Assembly (NCBI GenBank): GCA_905234925.1
Contig: CAJOJJ010000002.1
Location: 1 to 37,331 of the forward strand
Length of the DNA stretch: 37,331 bases
Direction: 5' to 3'
From: an uncultured Endomicrobiia bacterium
GTDB lineage: Bacteria; Elusimicrobiota; Endomicrobiia; Endomicrobiales; Endomicrobiaceae
Shown: piece after piece, positions 21,118-30,493 of the stretch
Layout of the letters: every line of letters starts with the position of its first letter
Position numbering within the stretch: the stretch's first letter is position 1
Notes under the pieces: generated by a model
Seen by the model: only the letters and a program-made list of their open reading frames with translations
Told to the model about the DNA's origin: nothing
The model's database searches: none
Position numbers and translations under genes: made by a program

Positions 21118-23229
21118 TTAATATCCTTCGTTTTCGTCTTCGTCGATTGAAAAATTGTTATTTTTAATATTATAATTTGCTTTTTTGGTATAGTATGTTG
21201 TGGGAACTGTTCCCTCAAGGAAAGCTTCCAAATATGCATTTTGAGTTCTGCTTAATGCAAGGAGACCTGTTTTAGGGTCAATCAATGCCCATTCAATATC
21301 TTTAGGAACGGAAAAATCTGCAACGGGATAATCCTTTAACGCTTCTTTCATAAAGTCCGTCCATATAGGACAGGCGGTATTGCCGCCGGTGGATTTTGTA
21401 CCGAGTGTGGTTCTGTCATCGTAACCTACCCAAACACCTGCAGCAAGCTGAGGAGTATATCCCACAAACCAAGCATCAACGCTGTCGTTGGATGTACCCG
21501 TTTTACCTGCACAAGGTCTGCCTAATGCACGCGCTGCATAACCGCTTCCGCGTTCTACAACACCGCGTAAAAGATTAGTCATTATAAATGACGTTTGAGG
21601 CGACAAAACTTCCTGTTCTTGAGGAAGATTAATTTCCAAAACTTTACCGTTTTTATCTATAACCTTTGTAATAAAATACGGCTCCGTACGTACACCGCCG
21701 GATGCAAGCGTACCGAAAGATGATACCATTTCCTGCAGCGTCACATCGTTTGAACCGAGCGCCAGTGATAAAGTATTTATCATAGGGCTTTTAATTCCGG
21801 CTTTCCTCGCATAATCTATAACCTTGTCCGGCTTAACCTTTGTTATTGTTTCAATTGCACAAGTATTTAGAGAACGGGCTAACGCTTCCCTTAATAAAAC
21901 ATCGCCCCTGTACCTGCCACCGTAATTGACAGGATACCAGATTTTCATAGGGTCAACCAAATCATCTGCCGTCATTTTTTCCGCTAAAATTTCAATATAG
22001 GAAAGTTTCCTTGATACCAAATCCCAGTTGTTGCCGTCAAACTGATAAACCATCTGTTCGTCTTCCAACATAGTAGCCGGAGTCATTGCTTTGCTGTCTA
22101 TTGCAGCCAAATAAACGAACGGTTTAAATGAAGAACCTGCCTGTCTTTTGGCCTGTACGGCTCTGTTAAATTTTGTTTCTTTAAAATCTCTTCCGCCAAC
22201 CATTACCCTTATGGCACCTGTCTTCGGGTCGATAGCCATTATTGCACCTTGAACTTTTTTCAGTTCCATATCTTCTTTTTCAAAATAAGACATCTGCTTT
22301 GTATCGAAATCCGCCAGTGCCGAACCTAATGCTTTTTCTGCGGCTTCCTGCATTTTCATATCAAGCGTAGTGTATATTTTAAGCCCGCCTTTGTGCAGGA
22401 CATTCGTTCCGTATTTAGGTTCAAGAAGAATTCTTAAATATTCCACAAAATAATGCCCGGATTTTTGTTCTTCCGTAAATTTTTCTTTCGGTATAGGGGC
22501 GGCATTAGCTTCCTTTTCCTGTTCTTCGGTTATGAAGCCCAACTCTCTCATCCTTGAAAGGACTACCGCTCGTCTTGTCATTGCTCGTTCCGGATGTCTT
22601 AACGGGGAATAATAATTGGGTGCTTTCGGCAAGCCTGCTATTAATGCGGCTTCCGGCAGGGTTAAATCTCTGACGGATTTACCGAAATAAATTTTTGACG
22701 CAGACTCTGCGCCGTAACCGCCTGCACCGAAATAAATTTGGTTGATATAAAGCTGTAAAATTTCTTCTTTTGTGTATTGTTTTTCCAGCTGAACGGTAAG
22801 TAAAAATTCTTTTATTTTTCTGTTTAATGTCCTTTCAGAGGTTAAAAATATCGTTTTGGAAAGCTGCTGCGTTATCGTCGAACCGCCTTGAGAAACTTTT
22901 CTTAAAATAAGATTTTTAAAAAATGCTCTTAAAATACCTTTAGTGGAAATTCCCCAATGTTTATAAAAATCGTTATCTTCTATGGCAATGAATGCATTTT
23001 GTAAATCTACGGGAATATCTTTAAGCGGAACCAAAACTCTTCTTTCAATAAAAAGTTCGGAAATTAATTTTTCGTTTCTATCGAAAATTTTGGTAACGAT
23101 ACTCGGGGTATAATTTTCAAGGTTGGATATGGACGGAAGTTCATTGATAAGTTTTTTTGTATACAGGGAACCGCCGATAAGAAGTAAAGAAAAAATTATT
23201 ACAAATATTAAAGTTAGTTTAAATTTCAT
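21118..23229 (-). CDS. Penicillin-binding protein 1A family (transglycosylase/transpeptidase)
   Basis: EDNDFYKHWGISTKGILRAFFKN...GGSTITQQLSKTIF (GT51) and RQAGSSFKPFVY...SLNTCAI...GKTGTSND (transpeptidase). Confidence 0.96.
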   Translation of the reverse strand: MKFKLTLIFVIIFSLLLIGGSLYTKKLINELPSISNLENYTPSIVTKIFDRNEKLISELFIERRVLVPLKDIPVDLQNAFIAIEDNDFYKHWGISTKGILRAFFKNLILRKVSQGGSTITQQLSKTIFLTSERTLNRKIKEFLLTVQLEKQYTKEEILQLYINQIYFGAGGYGAESASKIYFGKSVRDLTLPEAALIAGLPKAPNYYSPLRHPERAMTRRAVVLSRMRELGFITEEQEKEANAAPIPKEKFTEEQKSGHYFVEYLRILLEPKYGTNVLHKGGLKIYTTLDMKMQEAAEKALGSALADFDTKQMSYFEKEDMELKKVQGAIMAIDPKTGAIRVMVGGRDFKETKFNRAVQAKRQAGSSFKPFVYLAAIDSKAMTPATMLEDEQMVYQFDGNNWDLVSRKLSYIEILAEKMTADDLVDPMKIWYPVNYGGRYRGDVLLREALARSLNTCAIETITKVKPDKVIDYARKAGIKSPMINTLSLALGSNDVTLQEMVSSFGTLASGGVRTEPYFITKVIDKNGKVLEINLPQEQEVLSPQTSFIMTNLLRGVVERGSGYAARALGRPCAGKTGTSNDSVDAWFVGYTPQLAAGVWVGYDDRTTLGTKSTGGNTACPIWTDFMKEALKDYPVADFSVPKDIEWALIDPKTGLLALSRTQNAYLEAFLEGTVPTTYYTKKANYNIKNNNFSIDEDENEGY

Positions 23230-23343
23230 TGTTTTCTCACAGGATTATTTTTGCGTATATTATAGCAAAAAGAAAAAATTTCTCAAAGAAAAAAATTATC
23301 AAAGAAAATTTTGATTTATTAACAAAAAACAAGTTGAGAATTT

Positions 23344-24012
23344 TTAAAAAATATAAACTTTTGTTTTCTTTGTGGAGTTTTTAAGGACGGTAATCATACT
23401 TTCTTCATCCAAAGCAATACAACCTGCCGTATAACTTTTCTTACCCTTTACATGAATAAAAATATTGGAACCTTGAGGATAGATATTTTTTGAATTAAAA
23501 TCAATACACAATGCATAATTATATTGAGGAGCATAGTCAATTAAATGTTCGCCTTTACAAGGATGTTTAGTTTTCCGTGCGTCTATAATTCGGTTATAAT
23601 ATTTACAATCTTCGTCGCAGGCATACAAATTTTGTGTAACGTTGATATATTTTAATTTTGTACCGGGGTTTTCTTTAATGCCGAAAGCTTTTGTAATATT
23701 AAATTCCCCTTTGGGAGTTTTTAAATCGCCCTCCGTTTGTTTACCTAAACCGTTTTTACCGATAAATGCCGTGGTAGAAACAATTTGTTTCCAGCCGGAT
23801 TTTTCGTTTTTATCTTTTATATACATTTTAATATCGGCATTGGAATTTTTCGTTTGAGAGACAACTATTAATTGTTTTACTCTTTTATCTGTTTGATATT
23901 TTGCCAATATACCGTCGTTAATAACACTTATATTTTGTGCATACAAATTTAAAGACATTGTAAGTATTAAAACGGTAAAGAAGATTTTTTTAAAGAGGTT
24001 CATATTTACCAT
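23344..24012 (-). CDS. L,D-transpeptidase (YkuD) family protein, secreted
   Basis: Signal peptide; KTPKGEFNI ... IFIHVKGKKSYTAGCIALDEE catalytic H...GC motif. Confidence 0.9.
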   Translation of the reverse strand: MVNMNLFKKIFFTVLILTMSLNLYAQNISVINDGILAKYQTDKRVKQLIVVSQTKNSNADIKMYIKDKNEKSGWKQIVSTTAFIGKNGLGKQTEGDLKTPKGEFNITKAFGIKENPGTKLKYINVTQNLYACDEDCKYYNRIIDARKTKHPCKGEHLIDYAPQYNYALCIDFNSKNIYPQGSNIFIHVKGKKSYTAGCIALDEESMITVLKNSTKKTKVYIF

Positions 24013-24030
24013 AGTTTATTACGGGCAAAA

Positions 24031-24064
24031 CGGCAAGATTAAGCATTTTGTCATAATCTTGCCG
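24031..24064 (-). terminator. Possible terminator between vanX-like and L,D-transpeptidase genes
   Basis: CGGCAAGATTA/TAATCTTGCCG 11-bp perfect stem, but short T-run on minus (TTTT). Confidence 0.45.
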
Positions 24065-24077
24065 TAAATCAGTATTT

Positions 24078-24755
24078 TTATTTTACATCAAAATTGAAAT
24101 ATGTATCAGGATAAGGTTCGTCTTTTAAAGTAAAATGCCACCATTCGGAATCAATCGGTTTAAAACCTGCATTCACCATGGCATCTCTTAAAATCTGTCT
24201 GTTTTTCTTCTGTTTTTTGGAAATCTTTTTATAGTCGGGATGAGACCTTTCACCGAAGAAATCAAACGTTCCGCCCATATCTACAAAAGAACCGTCCTGT
24301 TTTATTATTGTTAAATCTATAGTGCTGCCTCTGGAATGACCGGACTTTGCCATAACGTAATCACCCGAGAGAAGCTCCGGTTTTGTTATGTCCGGATAGA
24401 AAGATTTGTTCCCTTCATCGTTAGGATCGTTTATCCATTTAACAAAATCATCAACGGCTTTCTGCGGTCTGTAAGTATCCCAAATAAGAATTCTGTAACC
24501 CTGCTGTCTTAAATCCTCAGCGGCATTTACCAAAGCCGCAAGAGCTTCTTTCGTCATATAAGCAACCGGAGCTTTATAACCGGTTATTCTATGCCCGGTA
24601 AAGTTGTAATCGGAATAATAACGCATATCATAAACAGCGTCATAAATTTTGGAAGAAACTTTTTCAAATCCGCTTTTGTCGGTTGAAATTTTGTCCGCAA
24701 AAACAAAAGATACTGCCGCTAAACATACAACCAAACTTAAAACAAATTTTTTCAT
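24078..24755 (-). CDS. D-alanyl-D-alanine dipeptidase (VanX/DdpX family), exported
   Basis: Signal peptide; ILIWDTYRPQKAV, SGHSRGSTIDLT, DSEWWHFTL metal and catalytic motifs. Confidence 0.93.
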   Translation of the reverse strand: MKKFVLSLVVCLAAVSFVFADKISTDKSGFEKVSSKIYDAVYDMRYYSDYNFTGHRITGYKAPVAYMTKEALAALVNAAEDLRQQGYRILIWDTYRPQKAVDDFVKWINDPNDEGNKSFYPDITKPELLSGDYVMAKSGHSRGSTIDLTIIKQDGSFVDMGGTFDFFGERSHPDYKKISKKQKKNRQILRDAMVNAGFKPIDSEWWHFTLKDEPYPDTYFNFDVK

Positions 24756-24892
24756 TTAAACTTTTCTCCTTTTGTTTAATAAAGCTTTTTTCAATAAGAT
24801 ACTAAAACTTAGCATAAAGATTATATTTCTTTTTTTGAAAAGTGTCAATTGTGAAAAATGGATTATGAGGCGGAACGGCAACGACGAGACGG

Positions 24893-24975
24893 CAATTAGT
24901 AATTAGCAATTAGCAATGAACGGCAACGACACCGTATTGCCATCGAAAGGCAATGTACAATGTATAATGTACAAT
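24893..24975. repeat. Short degenerate tandem repeats (ATTAGCA-type and AATGTAC-type)
   Basis: caattagtaattagcaattagcaatg and caatgtacaatgtataatgtacaat joined by acggcaacgac linkers. Confidence 0.8.
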
Positions 24976-25054
24976 AAACGACAAGATTGATTCGTTGGCT
25001 TTGTCTGCCGCGCAATGACGACAAAAAGATACAGTATCAAGTTCAATATAAAAA

Positions 25055-26071
25055 CTACTTATTATTTTGCAACAATTGTTTCAACTGTTTTTTGTTCGGC
25101 AAAACAGTTTGATACTTACTTGCAAAAATATTTTTACTGTTTTCCGGTAAAGTATATTCTACAACTGCATCATTTTTATCTCTGCATAAAATAATTCCTA
25201 TAGTTTTATTTTCTTCAGGTAAACGAACTTTTCTATCGTAATAATTTACATACATCTGCATTTGTCCGATATCTTGGTGTTTTAATTCTCCTATTTTTAA
25301 ATCTATAAGAACAAAACATTTTAGTATTCTGTTATAAAATACTAAATCGCAATAAAAGTGTTTATCATCAAAAGAAATTCTTTGCTGTCTTGCCACAAAA
25401 GTAAAACCTTTTCCTAATTCAAGCAAGAAATCTTCTAACTTGTTTATTATTGCTGCTTCTAATTCAGTTTCTGAGTAACTTGCTTTTTCGTCCAGTCCTA
25501 CAAATTCCAAAACATACGGATCTTTTATAACATCTTGAGGGTTATTTATAACTTGTCCTTTTTTTGACAATTCTAAAACTTTCTTTTTATTTCTGCTCAA
25601 AGCCAATCTTGTATATAATGCAGAATCAAATTGTCTTTGTAATTCTCTAACAGACCAATTATTTTTTTCTGTTTCTATTTCATAAAAATTTCTTTCTTGT
25701 TCATCGTCAATTCTCATTAGTTTTAAATAATGAGACCAACTTAAATTAAATTGGTCAGACACTGTCTGACCAATTGGCATGCGGTCTTTATATGATAAAT
25801 AAAATATTCTCATTTGTTTTAAATTTGTTACAGAAAAACCTTTCCCAAATTCTTTCGTTAGTTTGTCAGATAATTCAAGTAAAAGTTTTTCTCCATAATT
25901 AGCTCTTTTATTTCCTTTTTGTTCTTCTTCAACTATTCTTTTACCGATTTTAAAATAAGTTAATACCATTACATTATTTACTTGTTTAACTACGGATAAT
26001 CTTGCAGTTTGAAGTAATTCTCTTATATCTGACAATATTGAATTTTGTTTTACTATTTTATTTGTATTCAT
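25055..26071 (-). CDS. DUF1016 / YhcG-like PDDEXK nuclease family protein
   Basis: Family-typical N-terminus (TYFKIGKRIVEEEQKGNKRANYGEKLLLELSDKLTKEFGKGFSVTNLKQMRIFY) and C-terminal FYCDLVFYNRILKCFVLIDLKIGELKHQDIGQM nuclease core. Confidence 0.94.
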   Translation of the reverse strand: MNTNKIVKQNSILSDIRELLQTARLSVVKQVNNVMVLTYFKIGKRIVEEEQKGNKRANYGEKLLLELSDKLTKEFGKGFSVTNLKQMRIFYLSYKDRMPIGQTVSDQFNLSWSHYLKLMRIDDEQERNFYEIETEKNNWSVRELQRQFDSALYTRLALSRNKKKVLELSKKGQVINNPQDVIKDPYVLEFVGLDEKASYSETELEAAIINKLEDFLLELGKGFTFVARQQRISFDDKHFYCDLVFYNRILKCFVLIDLKIGELKHQDIGQMQMYVNYYDRKVRLPEENKTIGIILCRDKNDAVVEYTLPENSKNIFASKYQTVLPNKKQLKQLLQNNK

Positions 26072-26157
26072 GGTTTTATTATATATTATACTACGATTTT
26101 AGTCAATGAAAAAATTTTTTTCACTTATTTGATTTTAACTATATATTTTGTTTTAGT

Positions 26158-26195
26158 TTAGTGCATAGTTTTAAAATAAGAAAACTATGCACTAA
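26158..26195. repeat. Perfect 15-bp inverted repeat upstream of the DUF1016 gene
   Basis: TTAGTGCATAGTTTT-aaaataag-AAAACTATGCACTAA. Confidence 0.9.
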
Positions 26196-26222
26196 TTTAA
26201 AAGAGGTATTTTTATAAACATA

Positions 26223-26252
26223 GATTCCCGACAAATACGCTCGGGAATGACA
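26223..26252. repeat. GAT-arm/arm'-ATGACA intergenic palindrome
   Basis: GATTCCCGACAAATACGCTCGGGAATGACA. Confidence 0.75.
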
Positions 26253-26360
26253 GACGAGACGGCAATTTATAATTTATAGTTTATAATTTATAATTGAACG
26301 ACGGGAAAAGAAAAAAAATAAAAGTTTATCAGAGAATGTAAGGATATAGAGAAATACAAT

Positions 26361-26502
26361 TCAAAAGTTGCAACAATATATTTTACAACTTTTGAGCGAC
26401 GAAATATTTTGAATTTAGACGAAGTAATAGCAAGCCGAAGTTTACATTGAAAAGTAAATGAGGTTTGCTATTACAAAGTATAAATTCAAAAGATAATGTC
26501 GC
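26361..26502 (+). ncRNA. Candidate structured RNA (hairpin plus 107-nt nested stem); strand tentative
   Basis: TCAAAAGTTG/CAACTTTTGA hairpin, then nested GCGAC/GTCGC, TTTTGAATTTA/TAAATTCAAAA, GTAATAGCAAGCC/GGTTTGCTATTAC, TTTAC/GTAAA; followed on + strand by a terminator. Confidence 0.45.
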
Positions 26503-26527
26503 AATAAATAAAATAAAAATTATAAAT

Positions 26528-26572
26528 AAAAAAAACAACTGATATGATTTTATCAGTTGTTTTTTTATTTAA
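26528..26572. terminator. Bidirectional Rho-independent terminator downstream of secY
   Basis: AAAAAAAACAACTGAT-atgatttt-ATCAGTTGTTTTTTT. Confidence 0.9.
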
Positions 26573-26582
26573 ATTATAATTT

Positions 26583-27926
26583 TTATTTTATATTAAACCA
26601 GCGGCCTTTAATTCGCCCCTCTTTCATAAACCCTTCATAATGTCTCATAATCAAGTGAGACTCAATTTGACCTATCGTGTCAAGAGATACACCGACAACG
26701 ATGAGGAGGGATGTTCCGCCGAAGAAGAAAGGTGCGGACATCATATTTCTTAAATAGTCGGGAAGCACTGCGATACACGCTACAAACAATGCTCCGCCGA
26801 GAGTAACTCTTTCCAAAACTTTTTGAATATAAGTTGCGGTCGGCTCACCAGGTCTGATACCGGGAATAAACCCGCCGGATTTTTTCATATTTTCTGCCAA
26901 ATCTTTAGGATTAAAAGAAATGGAATTATAAAAATAACAGAAGAATATTACAAGTGCCGCATAAATTAAATTGTACATTAAAGAACTGTGGTTAAACCAG
27001 TCCATAATGGTTTTAGATACGGGGAAACCGAAAACAGTCCAATCCGGTGCAAACTGTGCAATGGTTAACGGTGCAGAAAGAATAGATATTGCGAAGATAA
27101 CTGCGATAACGCCGGACTGATCAACCTTGATAGGCAAGAAAGATGTTGACCCGCCGTACATTCTTCTGCCGACCATTCTTTTTGCATAGTTGATAGGAAT
27201 TCTTCTCTGTGCAGTTTCAACCCAAACAACAAGCGTTAAAACGATTAAAACAAGTGCCAAAAGTGCGATTGCTACAAGGATGGAAAGTTCTTCCATTTGA
27301 ATAAGCTTTACAACGCCCAAAAATGCGGACGGAAGCCTTTCTACGATACCGGCGAAAATGATTAAAGAAATACCGTTGCCGATACCTCTTTCCGTAACCT
27401 GTTCACCCAGCCACATTATAAGAACAGTACCCGTAACAAGCGTAATAACCGTCATTGCTATCCAAGTTAAAGACGGTTCCAAAACTATCGGCATACCGCT
27501 GGGGGTAGGCATTCTCATAATTGCTATCGTTAAACCGAAAGATTGAATTGCACCCAAAATAAGCGTACCGTATCTGGTAATTTGAGTAAGTTTCTTTCTT
27601 CCCTGTTCGCCCTCTTTTGCAAGTCTGTCAAGATAAGGAATAACATGTGCACCCTGCATCAAGCTCATGATAATGGATGCGTTGATGTAAGGCATAATAC
27701 CCATTGAGAAAACGGACATTCTGTTTAATGCACCGCCGGAGAACATATCCAAAAAGCCGAGCAAGCCGTTAGAGTTTGCTTCAAACAAAGAACGGACTGC
27801 ATCTGCATTGATTCCCGGAATAGGCACTGCAGCACCTATTCTGTAAGCAACTATTATCGCAAGCGTAAAAAGTACTTTACTTTTAAGCTGCGGAATTTTA
27901 AATATATCCCCGAATGTTTTTAACAT
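26583..27926 (-). CDS. secY: Preprotein translocase subunit SecY
   Basis: 447 aa; AYRIGAAVPIPGINADAVRSLF, GIMPYINASIIMSLM, GGFIPGIRPGEPTATYI. Confidence 0.98.
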   Translation of the reverse strand: MLKTFGDIFKIPQLKSKVLFTLAIIVAYRIGAAVPIPGINADAVRSLFEANSNGLLGFLDMFSGGALNRMSVFSMGIMPYINASIIMSLMQGAHVIPYLDRLAKEGEQGRKKLTQITRYGTLILGAIQSFGLTIAIMRMPTPSGMPIVLEPSLTWIAMTVITLVTGTVLIMWLGEQVTERGIGNGISLIIFAGIVERLPSAFLGVVKLIQMEELSILVAIALLALVLIVLTLVVWVETAQRRIPINYAKRMVGRRMYGGSTSFLPIKVDQSGVIAVIFAISILSAPLTIAQFAPDWTVFGFPVSKTIMDWFNHSSLMYNLIYAALVIFFCYFYNSISFNPKDLAENMKKSGGFIPGIRPGEPTATYIQKVLERVTLGGALFVACIAVLPDYLRNMMSAPFFFGGTSLLIVVGVSLDTIGQIESHLIMRHYEGFMKEGRIKGRWFNIK

Positions 27927-28039
27927 AATTATTCCCTTTTACTAATGTATAATGTATAACGTATAATAAACGATGAAACGACAATTTATAATTGAAAAAC
28001 TACCAACAACTACAAATAAAGTAAATGAACTTTAACATA

Positions 28040-28080
28040 GATTCCGTGTCTGTCTGCGGTGCAGACGCACGGAATGACAA
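28040..28080. repeat. GAT-arm/arm'-ATGACA palindrome in rplO-secY spacer
   Basis: GATTCCGTGTCTGTCTGCGGTGCAGACGCACGGAATGACA. Confidence 0.75.
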
Positions 28081-28089
28081 ACTTTTCAA

Positions 28090-28539
28090 CTATTTTACTA
28101 TTTCTGCTTTTCCGCCGGCTTTAGCTATCTTTTCGGAAGCTGCTTTTGAAAATGCGTTTGCCTTGACGGTAAAATTCTTTTTCAAGTCGCCGTTTGCAAG
28201 AACTTTAACAAGTTTACCTTTCTTAATTATTCCTGCATTTTTTAAAGTTTCCGCATTAATTTCAGCACCTGCATCGAATTTGGATTCGATGGAGCTTAAA
28301 TTAACAATTTCATATTCCTTACGGAACATTGCGTGGCTGAAACCTCTTTTAGGCATTCTTCTGACGATGGACATCTGTCCGCCTTCAAACCATGACATTT
28401 TTCCGTCGCCGCTTCTTGCCTTCTGACCTTTGCTGCCTCTGGTAGAGGTTCTGCCCATTCCGGAGCCCACGCCTCTTCCTACGATTTTCTTTCTATGTTT
28501 TGCACCCTGTGCAGGTGATAAAGTGTTAAGACCTATCAT
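28090..28539 (-). CDS. rplO: 50S ribosomal protein L15
   Basis: [41 protein letters not shown]. Confidence 0.98.
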   Translation of the reverse strand: MIGLNTLSPAQGAKHRKKIVGRGVGSGMGRTSTRGSKGQKARSGDGKMSWFEGGQMSIVRRMPKRGFSHAMFRKEYEIVNLSSIESKFDAGAEINAETLKNAGIIKKGKLVKVLANGDLKKNFTVKANAFSKAASEKIAKAGGKAEIVK

Positions 28540-29042
28540 ATTTCTGCAACCTCTTTATTTCTTATTTTAGCAACATCTTCCTTTGTTCTTAAACCTTTTA
28601 AAGCATCAATTGTTGCATAAACAACATTGAAAGGATTGGATGTTCTCATGGATTTTGTAAGAATATCGGAAATACCTACCGCTTCGAGCACGGCTCTTAC
28701 GGGACCGCCTGCGATAACACCTGTTCCCGGAACTGCAGGTTTAAGCAAAACTTTACCTGCACCGGATACGCCGATGATTTCGTGCGGTATCGATGTATTT
28801 TTAAGTGCAACCGATATCATATTTTTCTGAGCATAAGCACTGCCTTTCTTGATTGCAGCCTGAACTTCGTTTGCTTTACCAAGACCGCAGCCTATTTTAC
28901 CGTTTTTATCGCCGACGACGACAAGTGCGTTAAAAGAAAATCTCTTTCCGCCCTTAACAACTTTAGCAACTCTGTTAACAGCTACTACGGTTTCGGTTAA
29001 ACCGCTTTCATTTTCATTTTTATTTATTTTATTGTCAGCCAA
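28536..29042 (-). CDS. rpsE: 30S ribosomal protein S5
   Basis: [44 protein letters not shown]. Confidence 0.98.
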   Translation of the reverse strand: MADNKINKNENESGLTETVVAVNRVAKVVKGGKRFSFNALVVVGDKNGKIGCGLGKANEVQAAIKKGSAYAQKNMISVALKNTSIPHEIIGVSGAGKVLLKPAVPGTGVIAGGPVRAVLEAVGISDILTKSMRTSNPFNVVYATIDALKGLRTKEDVAKIRNKEVAEI

Positions 29043-29076
29043 CTTTTCCCCCTACAACGACCAATAATTATTTTAA

Positions 29077-29436
29077 TTAAAAATCAAGTCCGCCTGCTCT
29101 TGCTTCGTCGGCAAGTGCCTTTACTTTACCGGTATAAACTTTACCTGCTCTGTCGAAAACTACCTGTTTAATATTTTTTTCGGCGGCTTTCTGAGCGATA
29201 AGCTTACCTACGGCTTTTGCGGCTTCAATATTTCCCGTAGATTTTAAAGAACCTTTAAGTTCTGCAGATAACGTGGAAGCTGCAGCCAAAGTAAACCCTT
29301 TAGAATCGTCGATAACCTGAGCATAAATATGTTTATGACCGCATTTTATGTTAAGTCTCGGTCTGTCGGATGTTCCTTCGACTTTACTTCTTATTCTTTT
29401 CTTACGAAATGCTAATCTTACTTTTGGATTTTTCAT
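29077..29436 (-). CDS. rplR: 50S ribosomal protein L18
   Basis: [37 protein letters not shown]. Confidence 0.98.
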   Translation of the reverse strand: MKNPKVRLAFRKKRIRSKVEGTSDRPRLNIKCGHKHIYAQVIDDSKGFTLAAASTLSAELKGSLKSTGNIEAAKAVGKLIAQKAAEKNIKQVVFDRAGKVYTGKVKALADEARAGGLDF

Positions 29437-29470
29437 TTACGACCCTCTGTTATTAATCAATTAATTCTTA

Positions 29471-30031
29471 CTATTTTTTGGAACCGGCAGCAGCTTTTCC
29501 GGCTTTTCTGATAATCTTTTCGCCGAAATACTTGATACCGAAACCTTTATACGGTTCAGGCGGTTTTACTGCACGAACTTGTGCGGCAAAAGCACCGACT
29601 TTCTGTTTGTCACAGCCGGTAATGGTTAAAGTAGGAACTTTATCCTGTGTCATACCGACGACAACTTTCAAACCTTCCGGTATTTCCAAAGTAACCGTAT
29701 GAGAATAACCTACCGTCAAAGTGATAAGTTTACCGCTCATTACGGCTTTAAAACCCAAACCGTTAAGTTCAAGTTCTTTCTTATATCCGGTTGTTACACC
29801 CTCAATCATATTGCAGATAAGACCTCTTGTTAAACCCTGAAGCATATTTGCCTGTCTTGAAGGCTGTTTCTGTTCGACGGTAACAGCCGAATTTTCAATT
29901 TTTACGTTAATCTCGTCACTGATGGACTGAGAAAGTTTTCCATTAGCACCTGATACTTCCAAAGTTCCGTTTTTAAATTCAACTTTAACTTTTTCAGGTA
30001 TTGTTATTGGTTTTTTTCCTAAGCGACTCAT
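29471..30031 (-). CDS. rplF: 50S ribosomal protein L6
   Basis: MSRLGKKPITIPEKVKVEFKNG...PEPYKGFGIKYFGEKIIRKAGKA. Confidence 0.98.
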   Translation of the reverse strand: MSRLGKKPITIPEKVKVEFKNGTLEVSGANGKLSQSISDEINVKIENSAVTVEQKQPSRQANMLQGLTRGLICNMIEGVTTGYKKELELNGLGFKAVMSGKLITLTVGYSHTVTLEIPEGLKVVVGMTQDKVPTLTITGCDKQKVGAFAAQVRAVKPPEPYKGFGIKYFGEKIIRKAGKAAAGSKK

Positions 30032-30054
30032 TTCAAAACCTCAATATTATAATT

Positions 30055-30447
30055 TTACCAAACGTATCCTATTACTTCTCCGCCGACTTTTGCTTCTTTA
30101 GCTTTCTTGCTCGACATCATACCTTTTGATGTGGAAACAACTGCTATACCGAAGCTGCCTAAAACTTTCGGTAATTCTTCGTGACCTTTGAAAATTCTCA
30201 AGCTGGGCTTGGAAACTCTCTGAATTCCCTGAAGAACGGCTTTACCGTTATCGTACTTCAAATAAACTCTTAAAACACCTTGTTTTTGGTCTTCAATGTG
30301 TTTATAGTTTGCAATATATCCTTCTTCTTTCAAAACTCTTGCAATTTCGGTTTTTACTTTTGAAGACGGAATATCAACTTTTTCATGAAGTTTTGCATTC
30401 GCATTGCGAATACGTACAAACATGTCTGATATAGGATCTGTAATCAT
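30055..30447 (-). CDS. rpsH: 30S ribosomal protein S8
   Basis: MITDPISDMFVRIRNANAKLHEKVDIPSSKVK. Confidence 0.98.
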   Translation of the reverse strand: MITDPISDMFVRIRNANAKLHEKVDIPSSKVKTEIARVLKEEGYIANYKHIEDQKQGVLRVYLKYDNGKAVLQGIQRVSKPSLRIFKGHEELPKVLGSFGIAVVSTSKGMMSSKKAKEAKVGGEVIGYVW

Positions 30448-30493
30448 TACACCTAACCTCTTTTAATTTTTAAATTACTGCCAAACGCCGCTA

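Noticed and set aside
20985-21239. ORF 20985..21239 (-), 84 aa
   Set aside because: Out of frame over the end of the PBP gene and repeat region; contains translated repeat HPERSVAIR.
25055-26071. DUF1016/YhcG protein as a new defence system
   Set aside because: Single known-family gene with no restriction-modification or toxin-antitoxin partner visible; kept only as an annotation.
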